DNA of 64,000 nucleotides from Kudoa neothunni (taxonomy: Eukaryota; Cnidaria). Each line of letters opens with the position of its first letter. Within the stretch, counting starts at the first letter, position 1. The DNA is taken from positions 9,052,001 to 9,116,000 of the forward strand of contig OZ199838.1 in assembly GCA_964304625.1 (NCBI GenBank), in the 5' to 3' direction. Both the position numbers and the translations under genes were made by a program. This document shows, in pieces, positions 50,701 through 63,475 of this stretch. A model generated the notes under the pieces. That model did not search any database. It was given only the letters and a program-made list of their open reading frames with translations, and was not told the origin of the DNA.

Positions 50701-53226
50701 TATAGATGATGTCTTCTAAACTGGGTCGAATGTAAAACGTGTGTAGGTAAATCCTAGTTCAGTGGATAAGAAGCCTATTAAGAATACAACAAATTACCGT
50801 ATCCTCGAAAAGATGTTCAACCAAAATAGTGAAGCTTTGATAGATGGGTTCATGAAACGAATCAGTCCATTCCGAAGGTGAGGGGCAGTGCAACAGAATA
50901 TCACTTAGCAATAAATATTTCGATAATCGACATTAGATAAAAATACCTTGCGTGAGATATGCAATCTTGGATAGCAATAGCAAGATTGTTCCATCCATAA
51001 TTTACTCGTATACCTAATATAATTAATAATTAATTATTCTTATAATAAATATTACTATTATTATTAAATATTATTAGTAATAGTAATAATGGTGTACAAT
51101 TTATTGAATAATGTAAAAATTACTTAATTCTCCCAATACAGTGATTAAACCTTGTAATATTTTTGTTTGTTGTATCGCAAACCACGCCTTAATTCAAATG
51201 AAGTAAACTAAATAAACACGAACGAGCACACAATCCCTTACAACAGTTTTTGCAGTGAAAATTTGAACGAAAATATTCAAAATCTAGAAAATAAACAAAA
51301 AATACAGATTATGATATTAGTTAAAGTTATAATTACCGAGTAATCATGACTGTGGTCATCACTGAATTCTTGAAGGTACAAAGTTTTACATTTCTATTAT
51401 TTATGTTACTTTGGGCAGACGAATTTAGGTAGAAAATCACTTTAGAATATATTTCAGCAAATTTAAGTTTGATTGGTTCAAGTGGAAGGATTCTGTCGAA
51501 GATTAAACATGAAAATCTAGTCAAATAATCTATAAGGCTAAGTTACGCTAATAATAGATTGATTCGAGTGGCCAAACGAATCTCTGGAATTTTTGTTTAC
51601 ATTTCATAATCAACAAATACACTTGAAATACCTTTCCACAGATTGACATTTTGATAGATGAAAAATGCTGCAACCGAGGGAGCAATGTCGTTTGTGTAAC
51701 TGACAAATTCGCTATTGTGGATCCATTCGGGTTGAGCGCACCATTCAAATATGTTTCTGTCGACAGGATTTACAACAGTTTCACCCACCATCATTCGAAC
51801 CTTGTCTAAATTCAAATAATTATAATGACAAGATCTTAATATAAATGAGAAGAAAGAGAGTATGTCAAATACCGGAATAACTGCAAAGCTTTCCAATGAA
51901 TTTAATGAGATATTTCAACAAACGGAGTTTAAAGTAAAATTTGTAGGTAACGACACTCGACAATAGAGGCGCCTTATTGTATTCATTGGTGTAAAATGTC
52001 TTTATTTAAAATAAATTAAAGAAAAACTATCTAAAGATACTTCAAGTCGTCTCATCACATTGCAGCAATCCTCATAATCATTTTTGTTGTAAACGATTCC
52101 AATTCCCTATCACAAACGATGTAGCAATATGCATAATCGATATTTTAATGTTTGAGCTTTATATTAGAAAATTCCATAAATAAAATATTTTCATTACATA
52201 TTTGTCAATGTATGTGGCGAACAGCTCAGCAACATCTTTCGAGCAATTTGTCACATTACTCAGAGAATCAATAACCTAAAAATGAATTTTGAAGATAAAA
52301 CCAGCAACATTTATACTTCTCTATATGTGTGGCTTTCGTCATTAAATACCACAACCACATAATTATCACTGGGTGGAATATCTGATGGTGTTCTAGGAGA
52401 ATTATTGTTGCTGTTCACACTATAATAACGATATTGAATCGAAAGCAGAATTAATGTGATCGATTTAAACATACGAGAGTTCAGACTTTGTTTGATCTTT
52501 GTATTTTTTCAGTTGAAAAAAGACGTTCAAAATATAAATGAACAAATAGTTGACTGTAACGCTAATTCTCCGCCTCAAAGCATCATCCAATTCATGACTC
52601 TAAAAATCATGTCTTCATCGTTGATCTTTAACTGAATTTATTACAGAACGGTTTTCCAAATGAAAAGCGCACGTAGGCTCACTGGTCCATGCCTCTTTAT
52701 CTCCACAATCACAATAACCACCATTGCCAATAGATCTATAACTCTATACCGATTTTTTAAGTTTATTTTCTACAAATTCACAATAACAACTCTATAGGTA
52801 TGAGATGAATGAGCGGAACGTCTGAAGCATTCCAAACAAAATGAGCACGTTTCATCCATACAACAGTCACTAATTGTAATAGTTATATTGGTTGATGAGT
52901 TGATAATGTGGTGTATTCGGGTCGAATAATTTTAATTACACGCATCTAAACACCAGGTCTCCATCACGAAACAATTTAGCACAAAATGTGCTAGTTGAAG
53001 GCGGCGGAGAATTTTCTTCCCATGTAGTGCCAAAAATAATTTTCTCAATATCACTCAAAATCTCACCATTTACTGCAACTTTGTTGAGTTTAAAGAGACA
53101 GTCATGGCGTTCCACCAAACTATTATCAACCACATATGTAGAAATAAGGTCATCTACGTTATTCCTCCACTCTTCCAGCTTATTTATCAACTCGATTACA
53201 GTTTTATTAGGGTCAGTTAATTCCAT
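41719..53226 (-). CDS. UBR2: N-recognin E3 ubiquitin ligase, UBR1/UBR2 type
   Basis: It recognises N-terminal degrons and ubiquitinates them with a RAD6-type E2. Solved N-terminal exons: 53226-52940, 52869-52791, 52743-52645, 52599-52475, 52419-52317 and 52275-52198, with the next starting at 52106; introns are 41-91 nt. The UBR box has all expected Cys/His (FCAKLFRDG, RCVDCCMDETCSFCLECF, SAHSSH, GGYCDCGDKEAW, CAFH). A ClpS-like site for bulky N-termini follows (VVVVFNDESHTYREVI). Middle exons between 51.9 and 44.7 kb are less certain. 44458-44225 has LALERMKKMQKNFIEK as in UBR1/2. The RING starts near 44090 (ALNCILCQEE), then GGCGHFSHMSC and FNCPLC. The C-terminal cap (42136-41719) has LCLICHEWICLCAEC, HSHKCPGKC and FPYPYVNLQG. 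A one-base frame problem lies in the RING (43742-43747). UBR1 and UBR2 cannot be told apart. Confidence 0.88.
46900..50350 (-). other. Long transposon-bearing intron inside the UBR gene
   Basis: UBR-like exon sequence is seen near 50375-50560 (EQLYKRCVNYAIDFFNKIQY) and again below 46.9 kb. Between them no exon could be supported. The interval contains the pogo-like element 48631-49858 and AT-rich filler, including a 12 bp perfect palindrome near 46967-46993. I infer one intron of about 3.4 kb. Exact splice sites were not determined. Confidence 0.45.
48631..49858 (+). mobile_element. pogo/Tigger-like element, decayed
   Basis: The left terminus CAGTAAGGTCTCGATACTGC and the reverse-complemented right terminus CAGTAAGGTCTCGATATTGC match over about 23 bp. 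TA flanks both ends (48629-48630, 49859-49860). The 1.2 kb interior has + strand fragments resembling pogo/Tigger transposase, such as the stretch encoding KTLDKKFVKDEEKFVHY near 49640, but no long frame. Ends resemble the 1839-3900 element (shared CAGT...GTCTCGATA), so the two are likely one family. Confidence 0.75.
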
Positions 53227-56200
53227 TATTAGTTAACAGTGTTAGGCGTGTAGATACTGGCTTTGGTCCACAGCGCTTATTCAGTTTCCGGAATTTACCG
53301 ATTAACTAAAATTAAACGATTCCCATATTTGTTTTTAAACCAATTTCTCGGTATTCCTTATTGCAATAGATCTTAGATAAAATCTTCTAATTGCCCAACC
53401 TTCTTGTAGTAGGTAAATAACTTTAAAGTCCAATTTTGGTCATGTATTTTGTTAGAATTATTATTTAAGTGATTAATATCAAAATATTAAGGAATTTAAA
53501 GGTCAGTTTTTGGTTACAAATGAGAATCAAAACTTAATATGCGCTTGCGCTGTACATGATCTTTTAACGAGATTAAGATATGCTATATGAATGATTATTG
53601 CATTTAAATCAAAATTAAATGACTCATTTTTATTTTTAAAGCAATTAATTTTTATACATTAATTATGTTAATGGGAGGAACTTGCATTGAGTCTAATTAC
53701 CGAATTTTTCATCTAAATTAGCCGGTGCCAAGGTCAAATCCTTTAATAATACAGTAAAGTCATTTTCGCCTTTTTAAACGGTTAATACATAAATGTCTCG
53801 ATATTGCACAATAGTTCTTTATTCTTAAAAAATTAAATAATATCAAGTATCGGTGCATGCGCAATGATGCCATTCATTTTACAATAAATTATTCTGGTTT
53901 AAAGTGTCTAGTTTTTTTTCAAAATTATTATTTTACTTAGTTAATAGATTTCATGCGTAGAAATTTTGTTTTAGAAACAAACTTATGAATGAATTTAATT
54001 GGATTATATAATTCAGAGCGTGAAACTGTTTCGCTTTCATATATCTCAAAATTATTCACATCGTCACATGTATAAAAATCAGTCAGTTATTTCGGGAAAC
54101 TTTTTATCAGTTTATTGTTTTCAGTTTCGGGATTTTAAGCTATGTTCAAGTTATTAATTTAGTCATCTGATGAAATTATTAACACTAAGAATGTCCAACA
54201 ATTGTATTTATTCCTAAAATTGACTGTATTTTTAAATAGATTAATATTTTAAAAATTTTGGAGAAGGAAAAATAATTCCATATCTACCTATTAGGTCGAA
54301 AGTTCTCGGATGTTTAATGTATTTTTGTTCGAAATTTAACATGTATTGGCCAAATTTAATGAGTCTGGGCAGTAAAACTTGTTTTGTTAAACTGTAGGAG
54401 ACAATACATAATCTAATTAACATTAATTTTAAAAAAACTTTACATTATTCCAATATAAATGAGTTGAATAAAGCTCTAGGTGTTGTATGGAGCAAAAAGT
54501 GATATACCAATATAATTTAAATTTATCTCTGGATGTAAAAAACGTTGATCTGAGGTATAAACCTTTCTATGTTGATCGGAAATATTCCGATACAAATCCT
54601 TCCAAATTCGAAAAATATTTTATAGAAAAATAATTTGTTTCCTTTATTGGTTAAATTTTTTAATTTAATCGATGAAAGATAGAAAAACTTTACCTTACAA
54701 AGAAACATGGAATCAATTCCTAGCGAGGTTACATCCTTCATATAATGCTTATATCATTTTAAAATTTGATTGTTTATGATTTGTTAAAAAGATTGTCAAC
54801 CAATTTTTTTAAAATTAAGCCTTTTCATCTAATATTAGTATATTTTTTGGTATTATAGCTGAAAAGTTAAATTTTAAGTTGTGGGTATCATAAATTTCAG
54901 AGCATTCGCTCATAGATGTAATTTACTGTTCTTGCCCTAAAAAGGAGTTTATCATTCGAAACCAAAACTCTATGTTCATTGAGATAATTGATAAACATGT
55001 TTATGACATGAAATTTTGAAATTTTAGTGATTGAGAAACCGAGAAATATTTTCAACTCATTCCTAATCATAACTACCCTATTTAGGTTATAATTTTCTAA
55101 TGATTTCAATTTCATCAATGAAATAATTTTTTAGATAAACAAAATTTTAATTTGTGATAATAAACATTTTAAATAAGAAATAGACCTATGAATGAATGAG
55201 CTTAAATTATTGGAACTACAATATGCAACCTTCACTTGGCTGGTTAAAACGCTTCTCATTCACACATTTTTAGCGTCAAATTTATTTGGTTGATTTAGCT
55301 GATTGTATAACTCTATTTTTCTTCCCGATACTTCGTTAGGATCTACTTAAAAAGAAATTTTTGGAGGTACCATTAAAGGATTATGGGATTAAAATATAGA
55401 AAAGGGTTAATCAGTAGCGAGACTCATCATAATTTACCATTTATTTAATATTTAAATAATTAAAATTTCATAAAAATATATATTACAAATTCCATTAGAC
55501 AATTTCTAATGAAAAAATTTACTTACTTTAATTAATTAATGGGGAAAACCATAAATCAAGCAATATCAAGACGTTGCTGTAATACTCAAATTAGGAAGAA
55601 AGATTAAAACAAAAAATGACTATATAACTACCCGGTTTATAATAATAGTATTATTTATGATTTTGTACCTTTGGTGGCTTGTTATTTCTTTCATACAACA
55701 ATATTACAGTAGCGGTAACGGCAACTTCATTGACTAAAAACAAAATATAATTAGCGTATTCGTTGATTTTAAAAACTTTATTTTCTCGAGCATGTTCCGG
55801 TCTTTTTTGAAACTAAGCATAAAAATTGGTGTATGCACTCGTGAGCATCCCTAAAACACCTTAAGGTCAATTTAAAAAATCGATGAATGAAGAGCATAAA
55901 ATTATCCACATTTTCAGAACACTACTATTCAATTAAAGGCGCAAGACTTCGCTATGACTCAATTTAGGAGGATTCTTCATTTTTTATCCCACTAAAACCA
56001 GTTTACGTGTGTTTATATTGTTCTCAATATTTTCCTTATACATTTTAACACGATTATAATTTCGACAAATTTTCAATATATGATATTATGAGTTCTTATG
56101 GTTTCTTTTAAATTTTAAAACCAAAACTATGAAAATATTAGGATAATTTTAGATCAATAATATAAGATATTATTACAGAAAAATATTTATTGTGGAAAAA

Positions 56201-59086
56201 TTCAATGAACTTTCAAGTTTTTGAACAAATTTATGGAATATGTTACATATTATAAATCTAGATTGTAGAAACACTATACTTATTGTTAACTCGCTTAGTA
56301 GAAATAGTTTATCAGCGCTTAATTGCTGAGTTCTCGATTCTCATAATCATTTACGCTTTGCATTAAAATTTATATTTAAAATGCGCTTCAACGTCCACAG
56401 AAATGAAAGCCTAGTTTGAATAAAAAATCGCTTTAACAGATTGATATTTCTGACATCAATATGATGATTTATCCATAACTTTCTAGTTACTTCCCCCAAA
56501 ACTCATATAGCTCTCAATCAATTGATGTCTGTGATCTGAATAGCTAATACGTTGGATAACAATAGGCCTTGAATCGAAACTTGACGTTTGATGAAGATTT
56601 TTGGGATATTTTTTCTGCGCGGCCATGAGCTATTGAAACTAAGGCCAAAGAACTTAATTGAGCTCAAAATATAGTCTACTGAGGTCCTTTAATATTATAG
56701 TTTCTAAAAAGCGTGACGTGTCACGCGTAGAAATTCTATTTAATACGCCATTAGTATTCAAAACAAGTAAACAGACTAGTAATTATACATAATTGAAGAC
56801 ATTACTCGATCATTAGAGGTGTTAAAAATTAGAGAAGCAGTAATATCAATTTTCCAGAATGAACACAAGCAATCTGAATGCATCATTGGCTGTTTCAACA
56901 TATTTTTATAAAATTTAAAATGAAAGTTGAAATGTATAAATTTGGTTAATAACCGCCATTTCTCATTAATTTTTCACTAATATCTATAATAATTCTATAT
57001 TAAAAAAATATAAAAAAATTTTTCCTCTGATTTTATCAATTGTCGAAAACTCGTTTAAAGAAACTATATCCGTTTCTATAGGTTAATATTAATGTAACGA
57101 TATCATTTATCTTCAGCCAACAATAAATGATTTATTTAGATTTATTGGAAACATATTTAATATTAACTGGGAATTTAATATAAATATCTTTTCAAGAATA
57201 TAGATTTATATAACCTATTTTATATCAAAATTATGTAGTCTATCCCCTTAAACTTTTATCATTATAGTAGCTAGATAACCTTCAAGACAAAAAGTTTCTC
57301 TAAATTAAGTTCTTTCTAAAACAATGGAATGTAGTTGAAAGTGCTAATCACAGCAGGAAGGAGAGAAAAATTGTGATACGAATCACTCAAAGAAACGGGA
57401 GGAGTTATTCATGAATGCATCGTTTTTATAAGGTTAAAATTGAATATTTATTAAATTTAAACAGTTCGATAGAAATTAACAAATGTACCAAGTTAATCCA
57501 GATTTGGATTTTTGTGTGTTATCAGGTATACTATACATGTTTATAAATAAACAAATAAATACAGTAATTATATGGAATAATCCACAATGGAATACTCCAA
57601 AAGATATTATTTAACAAAAATCTTTTTGTATAACAAATAAAAACAACCACATTTTTTGACTAGACTACGATTATTGATAAGAAGATTCGGAATGAACTAG
57701 TACAACCGCCTTGGTTTAATTAGGAACAGTTTTAAATAGGGGATTACACCTGCTATTTTTGCATGATGCTTATAGATGTGCTAATTAGCGTTATCTCCAT
57801 TACTATAATCTATATTTTATATTAAACATCAATCAGTTAATAGTTCAATCTTTTTTTAAACCCGTTATAAAAAACTCTATAAATCTTTAAATCGATTTTT
57901 TGATATTACTATTTCAATTAATTTTATTTCCTAATAAGCTCCGATTCAGAATCATAGGAAAAGAATTTTCTGCCATATAATTGATTGTTTATTCGATCAA
58001 TGAAGAGTGTAAAAAGTCAAATGACTTAGCTCACTACTCAATAAATTGACAATGAGTATCCGTTAAATAGGTTGTTAGTTAGTAACCTTATTTAGAAACA
58101 TTGTACCATAGGATTCATCTATTAAGGTGAATTATGATTTCAATACAAACAATAAAATTAACTAAGGATAAAAAAGATTTTAAACATCCGTTCAGGTATT
58201 AGATAATAGCGTTTTATGTTACTCAATGGTGATCTTCAATTTGGTCACATAAATGGATATGATGCTAATCCATCTCATAAGGGATTAGCCTTTATACATC
58301 CAAATTAAATATATTGTCATGTTGGATCAATTGATGCCTTATCGTCATTGGAAAGAATTGAAACTTGTATGTAATATATTTTATTTTAGCACAATGAACT
58401 GATAATTCGACCAATCGCTAACAACAGGTAGGCAGAATTTAAATTTTGTCACCACTTAGGTCACTTGATTTTTTTAGTTGGGCGTTTAACTTATAAGCCT
58501 TTAGAGCATAATTATAACATTGTTGTAAAGTGCTGATTAATTTCAAAAATCCCCTTCGATTTTTTTAGCCAACTATATTCGACGCTAAAAATGGAATTAT
58601 TCTAAATTTGAACGACAAAAAATTTTTTCAATCTCCTATTAAGATGACTAGTTAATTAGTTTAATGGTTTATACAAATTTTACTTATTTTATTTTTACTC
58701 TATAGAATCGTAGCGTAGAGCGAGAGATTAAATGTTCTGTATATTATTTCTATGAATACGTTTTGTAGATGATTATTTTTGTTGTTTTAATAACTTTATT
58801 TTCAGTTAAAATTCAACATTAAATATTTCTGTATTGATTATGTTTGTAAATTGTTGTAATTATTATTTATTTCCTGTTTTATGGCATTCAATTAATGGGT
58901 TTATCTACTTTTAGCTTGTGTCATAATTTTTGAAAATCTCAGATCCTTCTAAATCAAGATTACCAGGAAATACTATTGACTATAGACTTGTTGATCTGGT
59001 TGGTTGTTGATACAACAAAAATACACAAACTAAGCACACATAAATCCACACCTAATTTTAGCAGAAAATAACGTATTAACATTAAT
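53227..59086. other. Gene-poor AT-rich region
   Basis: Minus-strand open stretches at 55118-54897 (ELKIFLGFSITKISKFHVIN, vaguely SWIB-like), 54741-54523 and 54423-54241 could be exons of an unknown gene, but I could not link them with splice sites or name a family. Near 53810 a TGTCTCGATATTGCACAATA motif resembles pogo-like ends without a partner. The rest (55.1-59.0 kb) shows nothing recognisable. The UBR promoter should lie just above 53226. Confidence 0.4.
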
Positions 59087-60309
59087 ATGGAGGATAAAAA
59101 ACATGGTACCATTGCTGATTTGATTTATGCAGCCGAATTGGTTATGGCATTGGAGAATGATCAGATGGCAGCGCCCAAATCGCCAAATCATTGGCAGGGG
59201 ATGGATGCATCATCCTTTGATGATAATTTGTGTGATCGTTCATACAGCCCGTGCTGTCAAGTTGTTAATCATCAAGAAAAAAAATTAAATTGTGTTGTTT
59301 GCGATTGTGTAACTAGCTTTTTTGCTTTTTTGAGGATCATTAAAATTTCCTAATAGCAAATAGACACTCCACCAAACACGACATTGCGATGTAACAGTGT
59401 ATTCCAGCGAGTTGGAAAATGCGAACCTTCCTGTGAGAGGAAACGTTGTTGTCTTGATCCTGAATGTCGATATCACGTGTAATATATAATATATCGCTCA
59501 AGCATAATGAATAATTCATGAATTCAGATTATTTGAAAAACCACCCTTCTCATATGGTCAGCTCATTTCACAAGCAATTAGCACTAGCGAATTTGGAAAG
59601 TTGACACTGAGTAGTATCTACAGCTATATTACGAAGAATTATAGTTACTTTGATATGAACGACAAAGGCTGGCAAAACTCCATTCGTCATAACTTATCTT
59701 TAAGAAAGGATTTCGTTAAATTACCAAAAAGAAATGATGCGACTGGCAAGGGATGCTACTGGACGTTGAATCCAGAGAGAAAAAATGAGTTGATTGCCTT
59801 GGCCTTTAAAAAAAAATCTCAGAGGAAAACAACCAGACAAAGACATGTTTCAGATAGTTATTTGAACTCTCACTATCGCATCAATTTTAACCCACATTCG
59901 AACGTTCATGAGGAACAGTAATTGCTCTATATTTTTATTTTTTTAAATAAACGCCAAAAGATTTATTCATCCATCCATAACCTACAAAACCTATCCTTAC
60001 TATCCCAACGCTAATGATAGTGGAGTCCTAATAGTCAATTTGCCTTTAAATAATGGTTTCATGCCCAGTGCTCCAACGAATCAACCTCTCACCAATTTGT
60101 TCCATCACTGCAACCTTCAAGCCCGAAATCGGAGCGTAACTGACCCTCCTACTGTACAAAATAACAACACCATAATAAATCATTCCAATTATATGCACTA
60201 TCAAATAAGGCAAACTGGCAATCCAATTACAGTTTATAATCCAAAAGGCACAATATATTATGAAACATCCTTGTCTGACAATTCAAATTCACAACAACTC
60301 CATCGATAA
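59087..60309 (+). CDS. Forkhead transcription factor, FOXK-like, with Cys-rich N-terminal region
   Basis: Four exons: 59087-59308, 59357-59478, 59528-59917 and 60021-60309. Introns are 48, 49 and 103 nt, phases agree, and the protein has 340 residues. The forkhead domain starts at about residue 119 (KPPFSYGQLISQAI). It has the ITKNYSYF helix-2 region and recognition helix DKGWQNSIRHNLSLRKDF, then wing residues GKGCYWTLNPE and a basic KKKSQRKTTRQR segment likely to serve nuclear entry. DKGWQNSIRHNLSL and ITKNY are most like FOXK1/2. Unlike FOXK, there is no FHA domain. Residues about 70-112 form a Cys-rich stretch (CVVCDC, RCNSVF, KCEPSCERKRCC, ECRYH) spanning the first splice. The C-terminus is Asn/Pro/Ser-rich. 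An unspliced reading of exon 3 would stop at 59921. Confidence 0.88.
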
Positions 60310-62900
60310 AATAATTCCACTACAGATTTTACACAATCACCATATGTCGTCAAAGAGCATTATCAAGAAAAATTTATGAACCTTTTCATTATCATTAGGA
60401 CCCTAATTACTTATTGCATCATCCATATAATAATTAATGGAAATAGTTAGAAGATTTTTAGCTGTTGTCAATGTATTATTTGATATATTGAATTTTTTTT
60501 CAATCGTGATTTGATATAATATACATTGGAATATTTTTTAATTTATTCACAATCAATGTTTAATGTTGTTATATTGCTGAACGATTTTCATTTATGTTTA
60601 AAAAATTAATTTATAATTTACAATGAAATATTAGTATTTTAATTTTTGGGGCATTAAATGTAGAATACGATTGAAATCGAGCTTTTCACCGGAATATATG
60701 ATTCAAAATCGATATTTAACTTGGATTGTAAATTACTCTTGAAAACTTTATCTGAACCCTCCGAGCATTTCCTAATTGGCTATAAACCTGGCGACTTTGG
60801 ATCGAAAAAGACCCCAAGCTGCTTGGAGGGTTAATATGCATTTAAATATCTAAATGATTCCTATAACCCTTCCTTCCCGGGGTGGGGTATTTCCCATACC
60901 TCAAAAGAAACATTTTTTGTTCTACTCAAAGCACGAGAATTTTTATAATGTTCCTATAAACTTATAAGGCTTCCATTTAAACAAAAAAAATTGTATTTGA
61001 AATTTTATAAACTAAGAATTATACTCTTCTAAAAATCGAGAGATAATTATTTCCTTAATAACGTATTACTAATTTGTATTTCTATTTAATATATACTTTA
61101 ACATCATTTAATAAATAAAATCCCCATATTACAAACTGGAAAAGGCATGTTTGAATCAAAGTAAAACTGATTGGGTATTTACGAAAATTAATTCGATAAT
61201 ACTTTACTAATCTGAAGGCTTGCGCGCATTCCAAGTTTGTATAAATTTTTCATATGTGAGATGATTTATTGTCTTGAATTAATTAAAAAAATTAAAGAAG
61301 CCGTTGGGATCTCATTTAGTATAGGCACTTAATCCTTAGACACACAATGAGGATTATTGTATTTATTACGCCGTCATGTATGAGATTAGACGAAACATTT
61401 ATATTTAAAATTTTGATTTCCTCCAGATAAAAAGAGCAAATAATGTTTTTTGAGATCATTTCTGATGAAAAAAACTGTAAAAATCGCTAAAAGTGGGGGA
61501 GCCACACGCTCCACAATTACCATAAAGTTCAGCCTATTGTTGTTGTTATTATCGTCTCTTTAACTCACATTCATTTTAAAATAGATGTAGACGTCTTATT
61601 TTAAACCAATTCGATTTCCGCAATTAGTTATAATACTCACGCACAAGTGGATCCAAACCAGGCGGGAGACAATCCAATTATACCGATAAAATACATCATT
61701 ACTAGCAATCTTTGTTGCTAGTAATGATGTATTCATATGTTTCGGCCATATTTATTGATTTATGTGGTTTAAATCATTGTTCGATTGAAAAATAGGTGAA
61801 TTGATCGATTGTACTCTCTTGTAGCTGCACTTTATTGTATTTGCAATATTGTCGTTTCATTTATTACAGAGGCTGAGACAATTTTCTATGTTAACGTATA
61901 TTAATATATATGTTCATGATAGTTTAAATTTTGTAGACTTTGAAGAGTGTAAAATTGACTAAGGCATATTTTTGACGGGGTGCGGCAGTTACCACGCATA
62001 ATTTTTTTTGACGCAGTACGGGAAGGGTTAAGCAATTATCATTTAACTATCAAGTTGCATCTTAATGTGGAAACACTGTAATAAAAGCTTTAATTATTAC
62101 GCTTTGCTACCAATTGGGGCACATGATAAAAGCACACAATAGCAAATGAAAACTTATGAAGATTAATAACTTCAGTAATGCAAAAACAAATTAGTTGAAA
62201 AATAAATAATTTAAGCTCAGTAATGAATAAGATACTAAAACAAGATATACATCAACGAAAACGGTGACTATTGACACCTGGAAATTTAAGTCAGCATTTC
62301 GCGGATGCACGTGGCAACACTAGTCATAAAAATCATAATTCCTTTTCATGGGTTAAAAATAAAGTTTATTTTTATAATTTAACATTATCATGGCCACACA
62401 CACCAAGATTTAATATGCATTGGTCAACAAACTTTAATTTTTAAAGGGGCATAAGAATATTTGGAAATATTTAAATAATGACATTCATATTTAATAATAT
62501 ATTATATAACTTTTCAAGCATAATATTAATCATTCAAACGCTGGTATTAACCAAATAACTAAATAAAATGAAGATAACCCTTAAATTGGTGTTCGTGGAT
62601 ACTCGGTATTTTTCAACATAACTGCCTCAAAATCATTTTAATTTTATTCTATTGGTTCAAGGTTGAAATTTTATGGCGAAATTAAAAAATAACGAAATTA
62701 GAAATCGTTCAATATCTTCTTACTAGTGTTGAGCTCATATAATCATATAAAATTACTTTGAATGAATTAATCTTATAATATTAATTATTTGGTTCAGATA
62801 ACTAGCGTCCGACTATGTTTTTAGTTACAACAAATGGTTAAGGTTATTGAGGACGACAGAAATCTTCGGATGAAATCGGTCGACTACACGCGTATTCACA
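60310..62900. other. Intergenic region between FOX gene and RPS24
   Basis: AT-rich without coding exons. It contains the strong hairpin at 61690-61733. RPS24 5' UTR and promoter should lie near 62.7-62.9 kb. An upstream ATG at 62835 opens a frame that runs past the RPS24 start in another frame and may act as a short upstream ORF. Confidence 0.45.
61690..61733. repeat. Perfect 19 bp stem hairpin with 6 nt loop
   Basis: AATACATCATTACTAGCAA and its exact complement TTGCTAGTAATGATGTATT flank TCTTTG. No mismatch occurs in the 19 pairs and the stem is less AT-biased than surrounding sequence. It could be a small inverted repeat left by a transposon, a replication or recombination palindrome, or a short hairpin RNA. 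The arms are short for a typical miRNA precursor. Confidence 0.7.
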
Positions 62901-63451
62901 ATGGTATGCCTTACCTCTTCTTAAATTTATTTTACTGTTCATGTTTAGGTTGAGGCTTCATCGGTTACAATTAGACCAAGAAAATTTATGACAAACCCAC
63001 TTTTATGTAGAAAACAAATGGTATTATTGGTGTTACATGGGAATTGTTGGTTGAATGTGATTTTTATTAGATCTTGAATATTTCTCATCCAGGTAAGGCT
63101 TCTGTATCAAGAAAAGAAGTTCAGGAAAAACTAGCTGAAATGTTCAAAACTTTGCCAGATTGTGTTGTTTGCCACAAAATGCATATTCAGTTTGGTGGTG
63201 GTCGCAGCACTGCTCTCGCTCTCATTTATGATAGTGTGGACTATCTGAAAAAATTTGAACCAAAATACAGACAAATCAGAGTAGTTTTTAGCAAGTTAAT
63301 TGGTTTTACAATGTGTTACCACGTTTAGAAGGGACTTATAACCAAGTCCAAAGTGACTCGTCGCATGAAGAAAGATATCAAACACAGAGTCAAGAGAGCT
63401 AGAGGTGTTGCCGCTATGGTTGCAGCCACTCAAGCTGCTGGCTCGAAGAAG
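62901..63451 (+). CDS. RPS24: 40S ribosomal protein S24 (eS24), 3' end not certain
   Basis: A small-subunit ribosomal protein needed for 18S rRNA processing. Exons: 62901-62903 (ATG only), 62949-63020, 63071-63280 and 63329-63451. Introns are 45, 50 and 48 nt with phase 0 throughout. The protein starts MVEASSVTIRPRKFMTNPLL, continues CRKQMILNISHPGKASVSR, EVQEKLAEMFKTLPDCVV, HIQFGGGRSTALALIYDS and a basic C-terminal part (KGLITKSKVTRRMKKDIKHR). 136 residues are reached at the donor GTATAT at 63452, close to the human length of 133. A tiny last exon with the stop may follow, as in vertebrate RPS24. Alternatively reading-through ends at TGA 63473-63475. The ATG-only first exon is the arrangement known from human RPS24 and supports this start. 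Confidence 0.93.
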
Positions 63452-63475
63452 GTATATCTACTTTTATTGTTGTGA

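Noticed and set aside
53741-53880. Possible third pogo-family element
   Set aside because: An end-like motif is present but no inverted partner or TA-bounded pair was found.
54241-55118. Three minus-strand frames, one faintly SWIB-like
   Set aside because: No phase-consistent splicing joined them and similarity was too weak to annotate as a gene.
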